DNA of 64,000 nucleotides from positions 1 to 64,000 of the forward strand of contig JAFGDQ010000094.1 of the NCBI GenBank assembly GCA_016932015.1, given 5' to 3'. The position numbers were made by a program, and so were the translations under genes. Below are positions 19,563 through 28,126 of this stretch, piece after piece. Numbering within the stretch: position 1 is the stretch's first letter; each line of letters starts with the position of its first letter. The notes under the pieces were generated by a model, which saw only the letters and a list, made by a program, of their open reading frames with translations, was not told the origin of the DNA and did not search any database. This stretch comes from Spirochaetota bacterium (GTDB lineage: Bacteria > Spirochaetota > UBA4802 > JAFGDQ01).

Positions 19563-19680
19563 ATTGTTATGTCACTCTCACTTCATTCTTTAATATTTAC
19601 CGGTTATATTATTTATAATAACAAGTTATTTTAATAACAAAAAAAATGTATCTTACTGTAATAACCAATAATGTATAAAT

Positions 19681-20679
19681 TTACATTAATCCCAACAGCT
19701 TTTTCGCTTCCTCATTCGTACGGTCAGATACCATTACTTCAGTCCAGACAGCTTTAGCTTTTTTTTTATCGCCAAGAGCGAAATAATTTTTCCCTATCCA
19801 TATCTTTAATGTGTTGTCTCTTCCATCTATTGTTAACGCATTTATAAAATGCATCAAAGATTCTTTATAAAGAGACTGATTAAAATAAATCTTTCCCAGA
19901 TTCAAATTAGCCAGTTTCACAATTGTCCGGTCTGAACAGTTTTCCAGTATGTCCTTAAAAGACATTATCGAATCAGTATATCTGCCTGCCAGATTATATG
20001 CGTAAGCCTGAAAAAACCGGCTCGTAATATTGCCGGAAACAGCTCCGTATTTATTTAAAATCTCTAACCCGTAATCCTCATTTCTGTTGTAAATATTTAC
20101 AACAGAAATGAACCTGATATCATCTATATCCGGAATAAGTTCAATATCTATTTTATTTAAAATTAAAGATATATCAGAAATACTGTAATAATTTGTAAAA
20201 TAGATAGATTTTGCAAGCATCAAAAGATATTCGGAATCAACTTTATCCGATCTTGTGAGAGCTATTCCTTTCCGGATATTTTTTATTGCATTAAAAAATT
20301 CCTTTTTCGCATCCTGTTTAACACATTCCGTACAATTACTTATTATTATATCGGAAAAATTAGTGTTAAGAATTGTCTCACCGATATAATAATGAATTTT
20401 TCCCATTAACAGGAATGATTCCGGAGATACCTGATTCTTTAAACAATAATCATCGCATATTTCCTTAATTTCGCTTAGAGATTTTATTCTTTTGTCAATA
20501 TCATTTATTTTCAGAACATCAGTTAATTTTCCGGAAATCTTGTTATGTGTATACTTCCAGAAAAAAAAATACTGATGATATTTTGTTCCGAAATAATAAA
20601 TACAAAACAGGACAGGCAGCAGTAATAATATTTTAAATAATTTTCCCTTCTTCTTTTTTGTTTTATAACTGTAATACAT
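19681..20679 (-). CDS. Membrane-anchored TPR-repeat protein of unknown function
   Basis: 332 residues, not recognised as a named family. A basic N-terminus ('KTKKKKGKLFK') and one hydrophobic helix (about 15-35) anchor it with the bulk presumably outside the cytoplasm. Helical repeats follow, and the C-terminal third reads as TPR units ('ANLNLGKIYFNQSLYKESL' and 'IWIGKNYFALGDKKKAKAVW'). Two pairs of cysteines (around 'CDDYC' and 'CTEC') are present. Its start lies one nucleotide past the stop of the upstream membrane-protein gene, so they form a coupled pair just upstream of mreB; a link to cell-envelope growth is guesswork from position. Confidence 0.75.
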   Translation of the reverse strand: MYYSYKTKKKKGKLFKILLLLPVLFCIYYFGTKYHQYFFFWKYTHNKISGKLTDVLKINDIDKRIKSLSEIKEICDDYCLKNQVSPESFLLMGKIHYYIGETILNTNFSDIIISNCTECVKQDAKKEFFNAIKNIRKGIALTRSDKVDSEYLLMLAKSIYFTNYYSISDISLILNKIDIELIPDIDDIRFISVVNIYNRNEDYGLEILNKYGAVSGNITSRFFQAYAYNLAGRYTDSIMSFKDILENCSDRTIVKLANLNLGKIYFNQSLYKESLMHFINALTIDGRDNTLKIWIGKNYFALGDKKKAKAVWTEVMVSDRTNEEAKKLLGLM

Positions 20680-20680
20680 A

Positions 20681-21370
20681 TTATTTTACATTACCTGAAT
20701 TAGGCTGATAAAACTTATTAAACTTTCTGTTCGATAAGGCAGTATTCTTGAAAACAAAAATTCTGTTTTTATTACTTCCTTTCATCTGCAGAACAAAATA
20801 ATTCTTCCCTTTTTTCACATCGCTGACCCGGTGATAATCGAATCTGAATAATTTCTTTCCGGTTCTGAAGTTAATACCGTTTTTAAGGAGCTCAATACTG
20901 CCTTCTCCTATTCGTTTTATTTTTTCATATTCTCTCAGACCGGGATCAAGAATGCTGTCATTATTTTCATAATCAATAATATTTGAAGCGTCCTCATATA
21001 ATGAGACATCCGTAATTATCGAGATATCTTCATCAAAAGCTTCATCTTCTTTCTGATCTTCAGTTATTTTATCGTCTGTTTCCATAATAAGTTCCACAGA
21101 CTCAACGGTTTTTTCCTCCTCAGAAAAAGAGGCGTCTGTTTCAGAAATTATAATTTTTTCAATTTTATTTTCATCTTCTGAAGCAGCTGCAATATTCTCT
21201 GTTTTATTATCTCTTTTATTATTACTCAGCTGCCCGTTCAGCACAGAGGATGTATCTGTACCCGATGTAAAAGAATTGCGTTTTACAGTCTGCTTTTTGG
21301 TACTTGATATTAATGTAAATAAAATGAATAAAATCCCGGAAGCGATTAAGATAAGGCTTATATACAGCAT
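20681..21370 (-). CDS. Single-pass membrane protein with acidic linker and C-terminal beta domain
   Basis: 229 residues, not recognised. An N-terminal hydrophobic helix (about 3-22) is followed by roughly 125 residues of low-complexity, Glu/Asp/Ser-rich sequence that should be disordered. The last 75 residues form a basic, beta-rich domain ('IGEGSIELLKNGINFRTGKK', 'YHRVSDVKKGKNYFVLQMKG', 'NRIFVFKN') that resembles GRAM or PH-like small beta folds by pattern only. It is translationally adjacent to the TPR gene (stop TAA, one base, then ATG). Likely partners; function unknown. Confidence 0.7.
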   Translation of the reverse strand: MLYISLILIASGILFILFTLISSTKKQTVKRNSFTSGTDTSSVLNGQLSNNKRDNKTENIAAASEDENKIEKIIISETDASFSEEEKTVESVELIMETDDKITEDQKEDEAFDEDISIITDVSLYEDASNIIDYENNDSILDPGLREYEKIKRIGEGSIELLKNGINFRTGKKLFRFDYHRVSDVKKGKNYFVLQMKGSNKNRIFVFKNTALSNRKFNKFYQPNSGNVK

Positions 21371-21653
21371 AGTCTTATAATTTATTATTCAATAAAGTCA
21401 TTGATGATTTGTTGTCTGAATGTCCTGAGAAATATAAGGAGTTAACTTAGTAATTTTAAGTTTAACCAGTTTAAACGCTTCTTAATTACAGAAATATTTA
21501 ATTTTTTATTAAGAGCGGTAAAGGATGCCCCGATTCCTCACTAATTTTGATTAATCATTTCATACTCGTTCAATTCTCAAGAGTGTCAAGGATTTTTCAT
21601 TAGTTTAAAGTTAAAATTTGAATTACAAAACGCGGGAATACAAAATTGACTAT

Positions 21654-22286
21654 TTAGGGGAAAAGCAGTTCTGCTGTTTTACTTATTCGCCTGTTTAATT
21701 CATCAAAATCGCCGTTATCTATCAGTTTACTGTCAATTACATATGAGGCACCGCAAGCTATAACTTTATCCGTATTCAAGTATTCAAGAATGTTTGCCTC
21801 AGTAATGCCTCCCGTAGGAATCAGATAAAAGTCCTTCATCCGGAAAGGAGCTGTAACAGCCTTAATATATGCCGGACCGCCAAGATTTGAAGCGGGAAAC
21901 AGCTTAACCAGATGCAGACTTTCGTTAAGCGCTGTATTTAATTCAGTAGGTGTCGAGACACCGGGAATAAATGTAATTTTTTTTGAATATGCGAATTTCA
22001 GCAGGGAAAGATCCAGCCCGGGGGCGACTCCGAATTTTGCACCGGAGTCCGAGGCCTTTTTTAATGCGTCTTTTTCCAAAACGCTTCCTGCCCCCAGAAC
22101 CAGTTCAGGAAATTTTTTGCTGATTTCATAAATACAGTCAAAAGCAATCCCTGTTCTGAGTGTTACTTCAAGTATATCAACAGAATTATTCAACAATAAT
22201 TCCGCTGTTTTCAATGCATTGCTGACATTAGTAAATACGGCGATCGGAATAATTTTATTATTTTTTAGAACACCGTCCGGATTCAT
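21654..22286 (-). CDS. eda: 2-keto-3-deoxy-6-phosphogluconate / 4-hydroxy-2-oxoglutarate aldolase
   Basis: Class I aldolase of 210 residues, TIM barrel. The general-base Glu and phosphate-binding Arg lie in 'EVTLRT' (about residues 39-44), and the Schiff-base lysine in 'VKLFPAS' (about 130). It cleaves KDPG to pyruvate and glyceraldehyde 3-phosphate in the Entner-Doudoroff pathway and related sugar-acid routes. No edd or gluconate kinase is nearby. The upstream VOC-family gene overlaps its start by 4 nt, so they are translationally coupled. Confidence 0.93.
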   Translation of the reverse strand: MNPDGVLKNNKIIPIAVFTNVSNALKTAELLLNNSVDILEVTLRTGIAFDCIYEISKKFPELVLGAGSVLEKDALKKASDSGAKFGVAPGLDLSLLKFAYSKKITFIPGVSTPTELNTALNESLHLVKLFPASNLGGPAYIKAVTAPFRMKDFYLIPTGGITEANILEYLNTDKVIACGASYVIDSKLIDNGDFDELNRRISKTAELLFP

Positions 22287-22651
22287 GATTTAAATTTAGG
22301 GTAACACAGCTCAATCTGATTACCGTCCGGATCAAGAAAAACAACCATCTGTCCTTTTCTGATATTCTCCGGGCCGAAAACAATAGGTATATCCTTTTGG
22401 TTTAACTCATCTACAGCATCTTCAAAGTCATCTTCATCAACGGCAAAACTCACCCGGTTTTTTGAGCTTTCCTGGTTCTTATAATTTCCTACTTCATAAA
22501 GGGTGAGAATTATATCACCTTCTTTAATAACTGCCTGCTGGTCATTATTTTCAATTACTTCGAAATCGAATAAATCCTTATAAAATTTAACGGAATTTTC
22601 CAGGTTGGATACTGTCAATCCCATATGATTTATGCTTTCAATAACTATCAT
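22283..22651 (-). CDS. VOC-superfamily (glyoxalase/bleomycin resistance-like) protein
   Basis: 122 residues with two beta-alpha-beta-beta-beta modules. 'INHMGLTVSNLENSVKFYKDLFDFEVI' (residues 6-32) opens the first module with the metal-ligand His, and the end 'VVFLDPDGNQIELCYP' has the usual C-terminal metal-ligand Glu. Family members are metal-dependent lyases, dioxygenases or binding proteins, so the reaction is not assignable; glyoxalase I-like activity is possible but unproven. The coupling with the KDPG aldolase suggests a sugar-acid or dicarbonyl context. Confidence 0.85.
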   Translation of the reverse strand: MIVIESINHMGLTVSNLENSVKFYKDLFDFEVIENNDQQAVIKEGDIILTLYEVGNYKNQESSKNRVSFAVDEDDFEDAVDELNQKDIPIVFGPENIRKGQMVVFLDPDGNQIELCYPKFKS

Positions 22652-23020
22652 GTTTAATCTCCGTTCCTCTTATCTTTGCGTATTACTTTAATATGACTGT
22701 ATGTGTTCACTTCCCGGACATATACCGATTAATGATATAGCATGCAATATATACAACGATTCCCCATACCGCAGCGATTCATGAACAGCTACAGATTTCA
22801 GCTTTTACAACCAAACTATAATTAAAATCTATATTCTAATAATATCGCTTTTCTGCTTTGATCCATGAAATAATATATATATTTCAATGTGTCAATAAAT
22901 ATAAATATTCTTTTAGGCAGTATTTCAACTTTTTTTAACAGACAATCAAAGAGAATTCTTTGGAAAGGAATAATTAAAAAAAATTTTCTATATAATAGAG
23001 TTAAAAATCCCGTTTAAATA
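22652..23020. other. Intergenic region between trpF and the VOC gene
   Basis: 369 nt, very AT-rich, with no ORF of credible length on either strand. No clear terminator, tRNA or riboswitch pattern is seen. It presumably holds the promoter of the VOC-eda pair. Confidence 0.4.
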
Positions 23021-23668
23021 TTACGCAGATAAATTATCTCCATTAATAACGGAAAAAAAATCTTCCAGCTTTTTCCGGTCTTTTTTTCCGGGATGTGATT
23101 CAAGGCTGCTGCAAACGTCAACGGCATACGGCTTTACAATATTAATCGCTTCAAGGACATTGTCTCTGTTTACACCTCCGGACAGAAAGAGTTTGCCGCG
23201 GAAAGCAATATCAGCAAGAATCTTCCAGTTAAAAGCCTCCCCTGTTCCCCCGTATGCTGATACGGAAAAGGTATCCAGCAGATAAAAGTCAGCCGAGTTG
23301 TATTTCTCCATTTCTTTTAATTCCAAACCGTATTTTATCCGAAAAGCCTTTATTTTTTCCTTATCAAATTTCTGAATAAAAGCCGGAGTCTCATCACCAT
23401 GGAACTGCAGCATATCAAGTTTGGCAGTCTTTATAACCTGGTCAGTAAATTCGAATGAAGGATTTACAAAAACGCCTGCGCTTTTGAACGAAAAATTTTT
23501 CTTTAATACGGAAATAATTTCACCCGCTTTTTCTGGTTCAACAAAGCGCGGACTCTTTTCGTAAAAAATAAATCCCAGCATATCGGCTCCATGCTCAAGA
23601 GCAAGTCCGGCATCTTCAGGATTGGTAATGCCGCATATTTTTATAAATGTTCTTTTCTTATGCATCAT
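23021..23668 (-). CDS. trpF: Phosphoribosylanthranilate isomerase
   Basis: Tryptophan biosynthesis step three: Amadori rearrangement of phosphoribosylanthranilate; 215 residues, TIM barrel. The N-terminal 'IKICGITNPEDA' carries the catalytic Cys, 'LLDTFSVSAYGGTGEAFNW' holds the catalytic Asp and phosphate-binding residues, and 'LSGGVNRDNV' and 'VDVCSSLES' complete the barrel. trpC lies upstream on the same strand after a gap of about 180 nt. Other trp genes are not in the window, so the pathway is split or elsewhere. Confidence 0.95.
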   Translation of the reverse strand: MMHKKRTFIKICGITNPEDAGLALEHGADMLGFIFYEKSPRFVEPEKAGEIISVLKKNFSFKSAGVFVNPSFEFTDQVIKTAKLDMLQFHGDETPAFIQKFDKEKIKAFRIKYGLELKEMEKYNSADFYLLDTFSVSAYGGTGEAFNWKILADIAFRGKLFLSGGVNRDNVLEAINIVKPYAVDVCSSLESHPGKKDRKKLEDFFSVINGDNLSA

Positions 23669-23845
23669 ATTCTTTTTCCGGATGAATATTTACATTGGAT
23701 TTATTGTAAAAAATCATAACTATTCAGCTATAGCGGAACGATTTTTACATAAAAATTCCAAATAGCTGAGCAGTTACAAAATATCAAAAAAAGGTTAACT
23801 GTTAAATATAAATCCGGCAGTTTTCATTCCTGGTAAAAACATAAC

Positions 23846-24634
23846 CTAAAACAAATCAGATACAGCTTTAGCAATATCCTTTTCACGCATAAATCTTTCG
23901 CCAACTAAAAATCCATCAGCCCCGTTTTCTGACAGCTTACGAATGTCATCCTTCGTATTTATTCCGCTTTCTGTAATTACTATACTGTTTTCCGGCTTAC
24001 CCTCTTCTATTATTATATTCACAGTCGTGTTTATATCAGTAGTAAAAGTTTTTAAATCGCGGTTATTGATCCCAATCAATTCAAAATTATAATTCAATGC
24101 CTGTTTATATTCCAGTACTGTATGTGTTTCAAAAAGAATTTTCATGCCCAGCCCGGAAGCAATGACGGAGAAATATTCGATCTCGGCAGGAGTCAGAACA
24201 GCGCATATCAGAAGAAAGGCGGAAGCACCGTCAATGAATCCTTTGTAAATCTGATATTCATCTACAATGAAATCCTTCATTAATACAGGCTTTCCAGTTG
24301 TAGCGGAAGCGATTTTTATATATTCATATTTACCCTGAAAATAATCCGGTTCAGTAAGCACTGAAACTGCATTGACAGCTTCAGCATCCCTGTAAGCGCC
24401 TGCAATATCCTCAATAACGAAGTCGCCTCTGATAACTCCTTTTGAAGGGGAAGCTTTTTTTATCTCGGCAATCAGAAAAGGGGAATCCTTACTGTATGTC
24501 TGAAGAAAATTTGCGGGTGAATATCCTGTATTTAACAGATCCATCGCTTTTGATTTTATTTCATCAAATGAATTTATTTTTTTTTCCTGCTGAATCACTT
24601 TTTTTCTGTTATCAATTATTTTTTCTAAAATCAC
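23846..24634 (-). CDS. trpC: Indole-3-glycerol phosphate synthase
   Basis: Tryptophan biosynthesis step four, ring closure of CdRP to indole-3-glycerol phosphate; 262 residues. Signature segments are 'PFLIAEIKKASPSKGVIRGDF' read at about residues 50-70 with the catalytic lysine, 'VLTEPDYFQGKYEYI', 'PVLMKDFIVDEYQIY', 'IGINNRDLKTFTTDI' and 'SGINTKDDIRKLSENGADGFLVGE'. The start codon overlaps the stop of the upstream unknown gene by 4 nt, an unusual partner for trpC. It is monofunctional, not fused to trpF. Confidence 0.96.
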   Translation of the reverse strand: MILEKIIDNRKKVIQQEKKINSFDEIKSKAMDLLNTGYSPANFLQTYSKDSPFLIAEIKKASPSKGVIRGDFVIEDIAGAYRDAEAVNAVSVLTEPDYFQGKYEYIKIASATTGKPVLMKDFIVDEYQIYKGFIDGASAFLLICAVLTPAEIEYFSVIASGLGMKILFETHTVLEYKQALNYNFELIGINNRDLKTFTTDINTTVNIIIEEGKPENSIVITESGINTKDDIRKLSENGADGFLVGERFMREKDIAKAVSDLF

Positions 24635-25233
24635 TTTTGTACGGCCTCTTTAATTTTGACATCCTTTAAATATAATATTATTAATGCCCCGTATTTGTCT
24701 GTTCCCAGTTTAAAATCTCTGACAACCCCCCTTATAGAAAGCATCTTACCCGATCTCCACCATTTCGTTAAAAGAGTCGGATCTTTTTTTACGATGCCAA
24801 TCAAATCATCCTGTTTTATATTGCCTTTAATCTGAAGCCATCTGTCTTTATACAGGCTGCATATGAGCTGCTTATTTTCAATGTTTTCGGGTGATATTAA
24901 ATAATAATTTGAATCAGTTAATATTTCTTTACCAATAATGCTGATAAGATAATTAGCAATGTATTTTTTGTAATACCTGGTGCTTTTAAAAAGTCCTGTA
25001 TTCCACTTTAAGTAAAGCTTTTTTAAATTAACATAGTTTTCATAAGCATCATCTAATGATTCTGCAGAGAGGGAATTGAAACGGAATTCGATACTGGAGG
25101 AAAAATATACCTTGTTACGGCTTTGTTTTGCGACTTCATTATTCACGTTCATTTGAAATGAAAGAGGAAAAAAAATAATAAAGAAAACGAATAATAAAAG
25201 AATAGTCTTTTTTTTAAAATGATTTAATATCAG
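24631..25233 (-). CDS. Probable exported protein of unknown function, non-AUG start
   Basis: The first ATG in this frame (25152) has no proper Shine-Dalgarno. The frame stays open upstream and encodes a textbook signal peptide: a basic 'NHFKKK' followed by about 16 hydrophobic residues ('TILLLFVFFIIFFPL'). An AAGGGAG lies 5 nt before a CTG (25233) and 8 nt before an ATA (25230), both in frame, so translation probably starts at one of these. The mature part is about 175 residues; its last 55 ('GKMLSIRGVVRDFKLGTDKYG' region at the C-terminus) look like an OB-fold strand pattern. It overlaps trpC by 4 nt. Not recognised; likely periplasmic or lipid-free exported. Confidence 0.6.
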   Translation of the reverse strand: MILNHFKKKTILLLFVFFIIFFPLSFQMNVNNEVAKQSRNKVYFSSSIEFRFNSLSAESLDDAYENYVNLKKLYLKWNTGLFKSTRYYKKYIANYLISIIGKEILTDSNYYLISPENIENKQLICSLYKDRWLQIKGNIKQDDLIGIVKKDPTLLTKWWRSGKMLSIRGVVRDFKLGTDKYGALIILYLKDVKIKEAVQK

Positions 25234-25301
25234 ATATTCTCCCTTTTGAATAATACAGCTTTTTATCTCAATTAAATCTGTAAATATTATGAGGTAAATA
25301 T

Positions 25302-25343
25302 AAATAGTATATCTATCCGCAAGTACGGATAGATATACTATTT
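25302..25343. terminator. Perfect 18-bp hairpin after the ferredoxin gene
   Basis: An uninterrupted 18-bp inverted repeat (25302-25319 with 25326-25343) with a 6-nt loop begins 14 nt past the ferredoxin stop. Stem ends are AAATAG/CTATTT. There is no long T tract, but the stem is strong and position suggests transcript termination or 3'-end stabilisation. Confidence 0.6.
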
Positions 25344-25356
25344 CATAATTTTAAGC

Positions 25357-25548
<192 letters not shown>

Positions 25549-25682
25549 TTAGCTCAGCAGTTATATTATTATAACCAGAGCCTAATCTTTGAATTTTATT
25601 TTCATTCGGTATTTTTTGGGATTAAAATTAATTTTAATTCAATCGTCAAGCCTTTTATGGAAAATATTTTTTCATAAAACAG

Positions 25683-25985
25683 CTATTGAATGGGCCTTTT
25701 CAAAATATCCGGAGCCGGAGATATTTTTATTTCACCGAACCGCTCCTCGAATTTCCTTACATTATCTGAAAGAGCCTGAAGAACTCTTTTCGCATGTCCT
25801 GGAGTAAGTATTACTCTTGACATGAGTTTCCCGAAACCGGGAGGAGGAGTGGGATTCACATATAAAAAATCAAAGGTAAATTCATCAGGAGAGTGCGAGA
25901 TATTAGTAAAATTCGAGAATTCTCCTGACGCAACAGATTCATCAATTTTTATTTCAATTTTTACATCTGCTTTTCCGTTATCCAT
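25683..25985 (-). CDS. DUF3467 family protein
   Basis: 100-residue cytoplasmic protein matching the DUF3467 pattern: 'IDESVASGEFSNFTNISHSPDEF' (about residues 13-35), 'TFDFLYVNP', then 'SRVILTPGHAKRVLQALSDNV' and 'YEERFG'-like 'FEERFGEIK'. The family is widespread and uncharacterised; no enzyme motif is visible. It is divergent from lepA, with a 265-nt shared upstream region. Confidence 0.85.
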   Translation of the reverse strand: MDNGKADVKIEIKIDESVASGEFSNFTNISHSPDEFTFDFLYVNPTPPPGFGKLMSRVILTPGHAKRVLQALSDNVRKFEERFGEIKISPAPDILKRPIQ

Positions 25986-26250
25986 ATTACCTCTTTAGAA
26001 ATGAAATAGATTTTTATCCGTAACAAATAATTCTTGATTTTCATTATTGCAAGCATATTTCAGCAGCAGGAAAGAACAGTTAACAAACAGAATAAAAATA
26101 TTTTTATAACAGTACCGGAATTAGCCGCCGTTTTACCATAAAAAATGCTTGCGTATTTTTACCAAAGATAAGTATTAGCGTATTTTTAGACGTTCGAACT
26201 TATATTGCACTTATTAAATCCAGAAACAATATACTTTATTCTATAAAACA

Positions 26251-28047
26251 ATGAATCTCGAAAACATCAGAAATTTCTCAATCATCGCTCATATTGACCA
26301 CGGAAAATCGACACTCGCGGACCGTATAATTGAAAACTGCAGACTGGTAAGCCCGGGAAAACATGCGGATCTTATAATGGACAGTATGGACATTGAAAAA
26401 GAACGGGGAATAACAATAAAAACAAACACAATCACCCTGAATTACATCTCGAAAAACGGTAAGGAGTATATATTCAATCTGATTGATACTCCGGGCCATG
26501 TGGATTTTTCATATGAAGTCTCAAGAGCACTGTCATCATGCGAAGGCGTTCTTTTGCTTGTAGATGCGACACAGGGGGTCGAAGCCCAGACAATTGCCAA
26601 TATGTACCTGGCGCTTGAAAACGACCTGACAATACTGCCGGTTATCAATAAAATAGATATGCCGAATGCAGACATAGATCGTACAAAGGAAAGTATAGAG
26701 AAAAGCCTGGGTCTTGATTCCGAAGAAGCAGTGCTGGTATCTGCCAAGCATGGTACAGGAATTGAAGATCTTCTGGAAAAACTGATTAAAGAAATCCCGG
26801 CACCGCAGGGAGATCCGGACGCTCCTTTAAAAGCGCTTATTTTTGATTCATTTTTCGATAAATATATGGGAGTTATTATAAAAGCCAGAATTTTTGACGG
26901 AAGCGTTAAGAAGGATGACGCCATTCGTCTCTGCTCTACAGGAAAGGATTTTTTTGTCACAGAAGTAGGCACATTCCGTCTTGAAAGAGAAAAGGCTAAG
27001 AGTCTTAATCCGGGAAACGTAGGATACATAGCCGCAGCCATAAAAACCGTAAGCGATACCAAAATAGGCGACACAATAACGCTTGCAGATAATCCGACAA
27101 AATATCCTCTAAAAGGATTCAAGGAAGTTAAGCCTTTTGTTTTCTCCGGGCTTTATCCTATGTACAGTGATGATTATGAGGATTTAAAAGACGCACTGGC
27201 AAAACTTAAGCTGAATGACGCTTCGCTCATAACAGAGCCGGACAACTCCTTTGCTTTAGGGTTCGGATTCAGATGCGGTTATCTTGGACTTCTGCATAAA
27301 GAGATTGTACAGGAAAGGCTCGAAAGAGAATTTGACCTTGCCCTTGTTACCACGGCACCCAGCGTAATTTACAGAGTTACCACTTCAAAGAAAGAAGTAC
27401 TGATGATTGACAATCCTGTCAAGATGCCGGATCCGGCCGTAATAGAAACGATTGAAGAACCTTTTGTCAATGCGAGCATAATAACTCCTGTTGAATTTGT
27501 GGGAAATATAATGTCTCTGGTTCAGGACTGCAGAGGTGTTCATAAATCAATGGACTATATAACATCAGACAGGGTTGATATGCAGTACGACCTGCCTCTT
27601 TCTGAAATTGTATTTAATTTTTATGACAAGCTGAAATCATATTCAAAAGGTTATGCTTCGTTTGATTATGAATTCAAGGATTACCGGAAAGCTGATATGC
27701 AGAAAGTGGACATACTGGTAAACGGGGAAATAGTTGATGCGTTGTCATTTATAGTACATAAAGATAAAACCTTCAGCCGCGGACGCGAGCTAATCGAAAA
27801 GCTCAAAGATGTTATTCCCAGGCATCAGTTCAAGATCCCTCTGCAGGCTGCGGTTAACGCTAAAATTATCGCAAGAGAAACGATTTCCGCTTTAAGAAAA
27901 AACGTTACCGCCAAATGTTACGGCGGTGACATCAGCAGAAAAAGAAAGCTTCTTGAGAAACAGAAAGAAGGCAAGAAAAGAATGAAGACTATAGGATCTG
28001 TCGATATACCACAGGAAGCATTTATGACAATACTTAAAATTGAATAA
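26251..28047 (+). CDS. lepA: Elongation factor 4 (LepA), ribosome-associated GTPase
   Basis: Translational GTPase of 598 residues that binds the ribosome and affects initiation and back-translocation. G1 is 'AHIDHGKST', G2 lies in 'RGITIKTNT', G3 is 'DTPGHVDF', G4 is 'NKIDMP' and the LepA-specific C-terminal domain ends with '[16 protein letters not shown]'. Domain order and length are canonical. The gene is monocistronic here and converges with the glucan phosphorylase gene. I see no strong terminator in the 79-nt convergent gap. Confidence 0.97.
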   Translation: MNLENIRNFSIIAHIDHGKSTLADRIIENCRLVSPGKHADLIMDSMDIEKERGITIKTNTITLNYISKNGKEYIFNLIDTPGHVDFSYEVSRALSSCEGVLLLVDATQGVEAQTIANMYLALENDLTILPVINKIDMPNADIDRTKESIEKSLGLDSEEAVLVSAKHGTGIEDLLEKLIKEIPAPQGDPDAPLKALIFDSFFDKYMGVIIKARIFDGSVKKDDAIRLCSTGKDFFVTEVGTFRLEREKAKSLNPGNVGYIAAAIKTVSDTKIGDTITLADNPTKYPLKGFKEVKPFVFSGLYPMYSDDYEDLKDALAKLKLNDASLITEPDNSFALGFGFRCGYLGLLHKEIVQERLEREFDLALVTTAPSVIYRVTTSKKEVLMIDNPVKMPDPAVIETIEEPFVNASIITPVEFVGNIMSLVQDCRGVHKSMDYITSDRVDMQYDLPLSEIVFNFYDKLKSYSKGYASFDYEFKDYRKADMQKVDILVNGEIVDALSFIVHKDKTFSRGRELIEKLKDVIPRHQFKIPLQAAVNAKIIARETISALRKNVTAKCYGGDISRKRKLLEKQKEGKKRMKTIGSVDIPQEAFMTILKIE

Positions 28048-28126
28048 TGCAGCCTTTCAGAGTGCATCTGCCAAAGCATGTCTGTACGGAAGAGGGTGTC
28101 AGATTTTTTATGTAAATGGCAAATTT

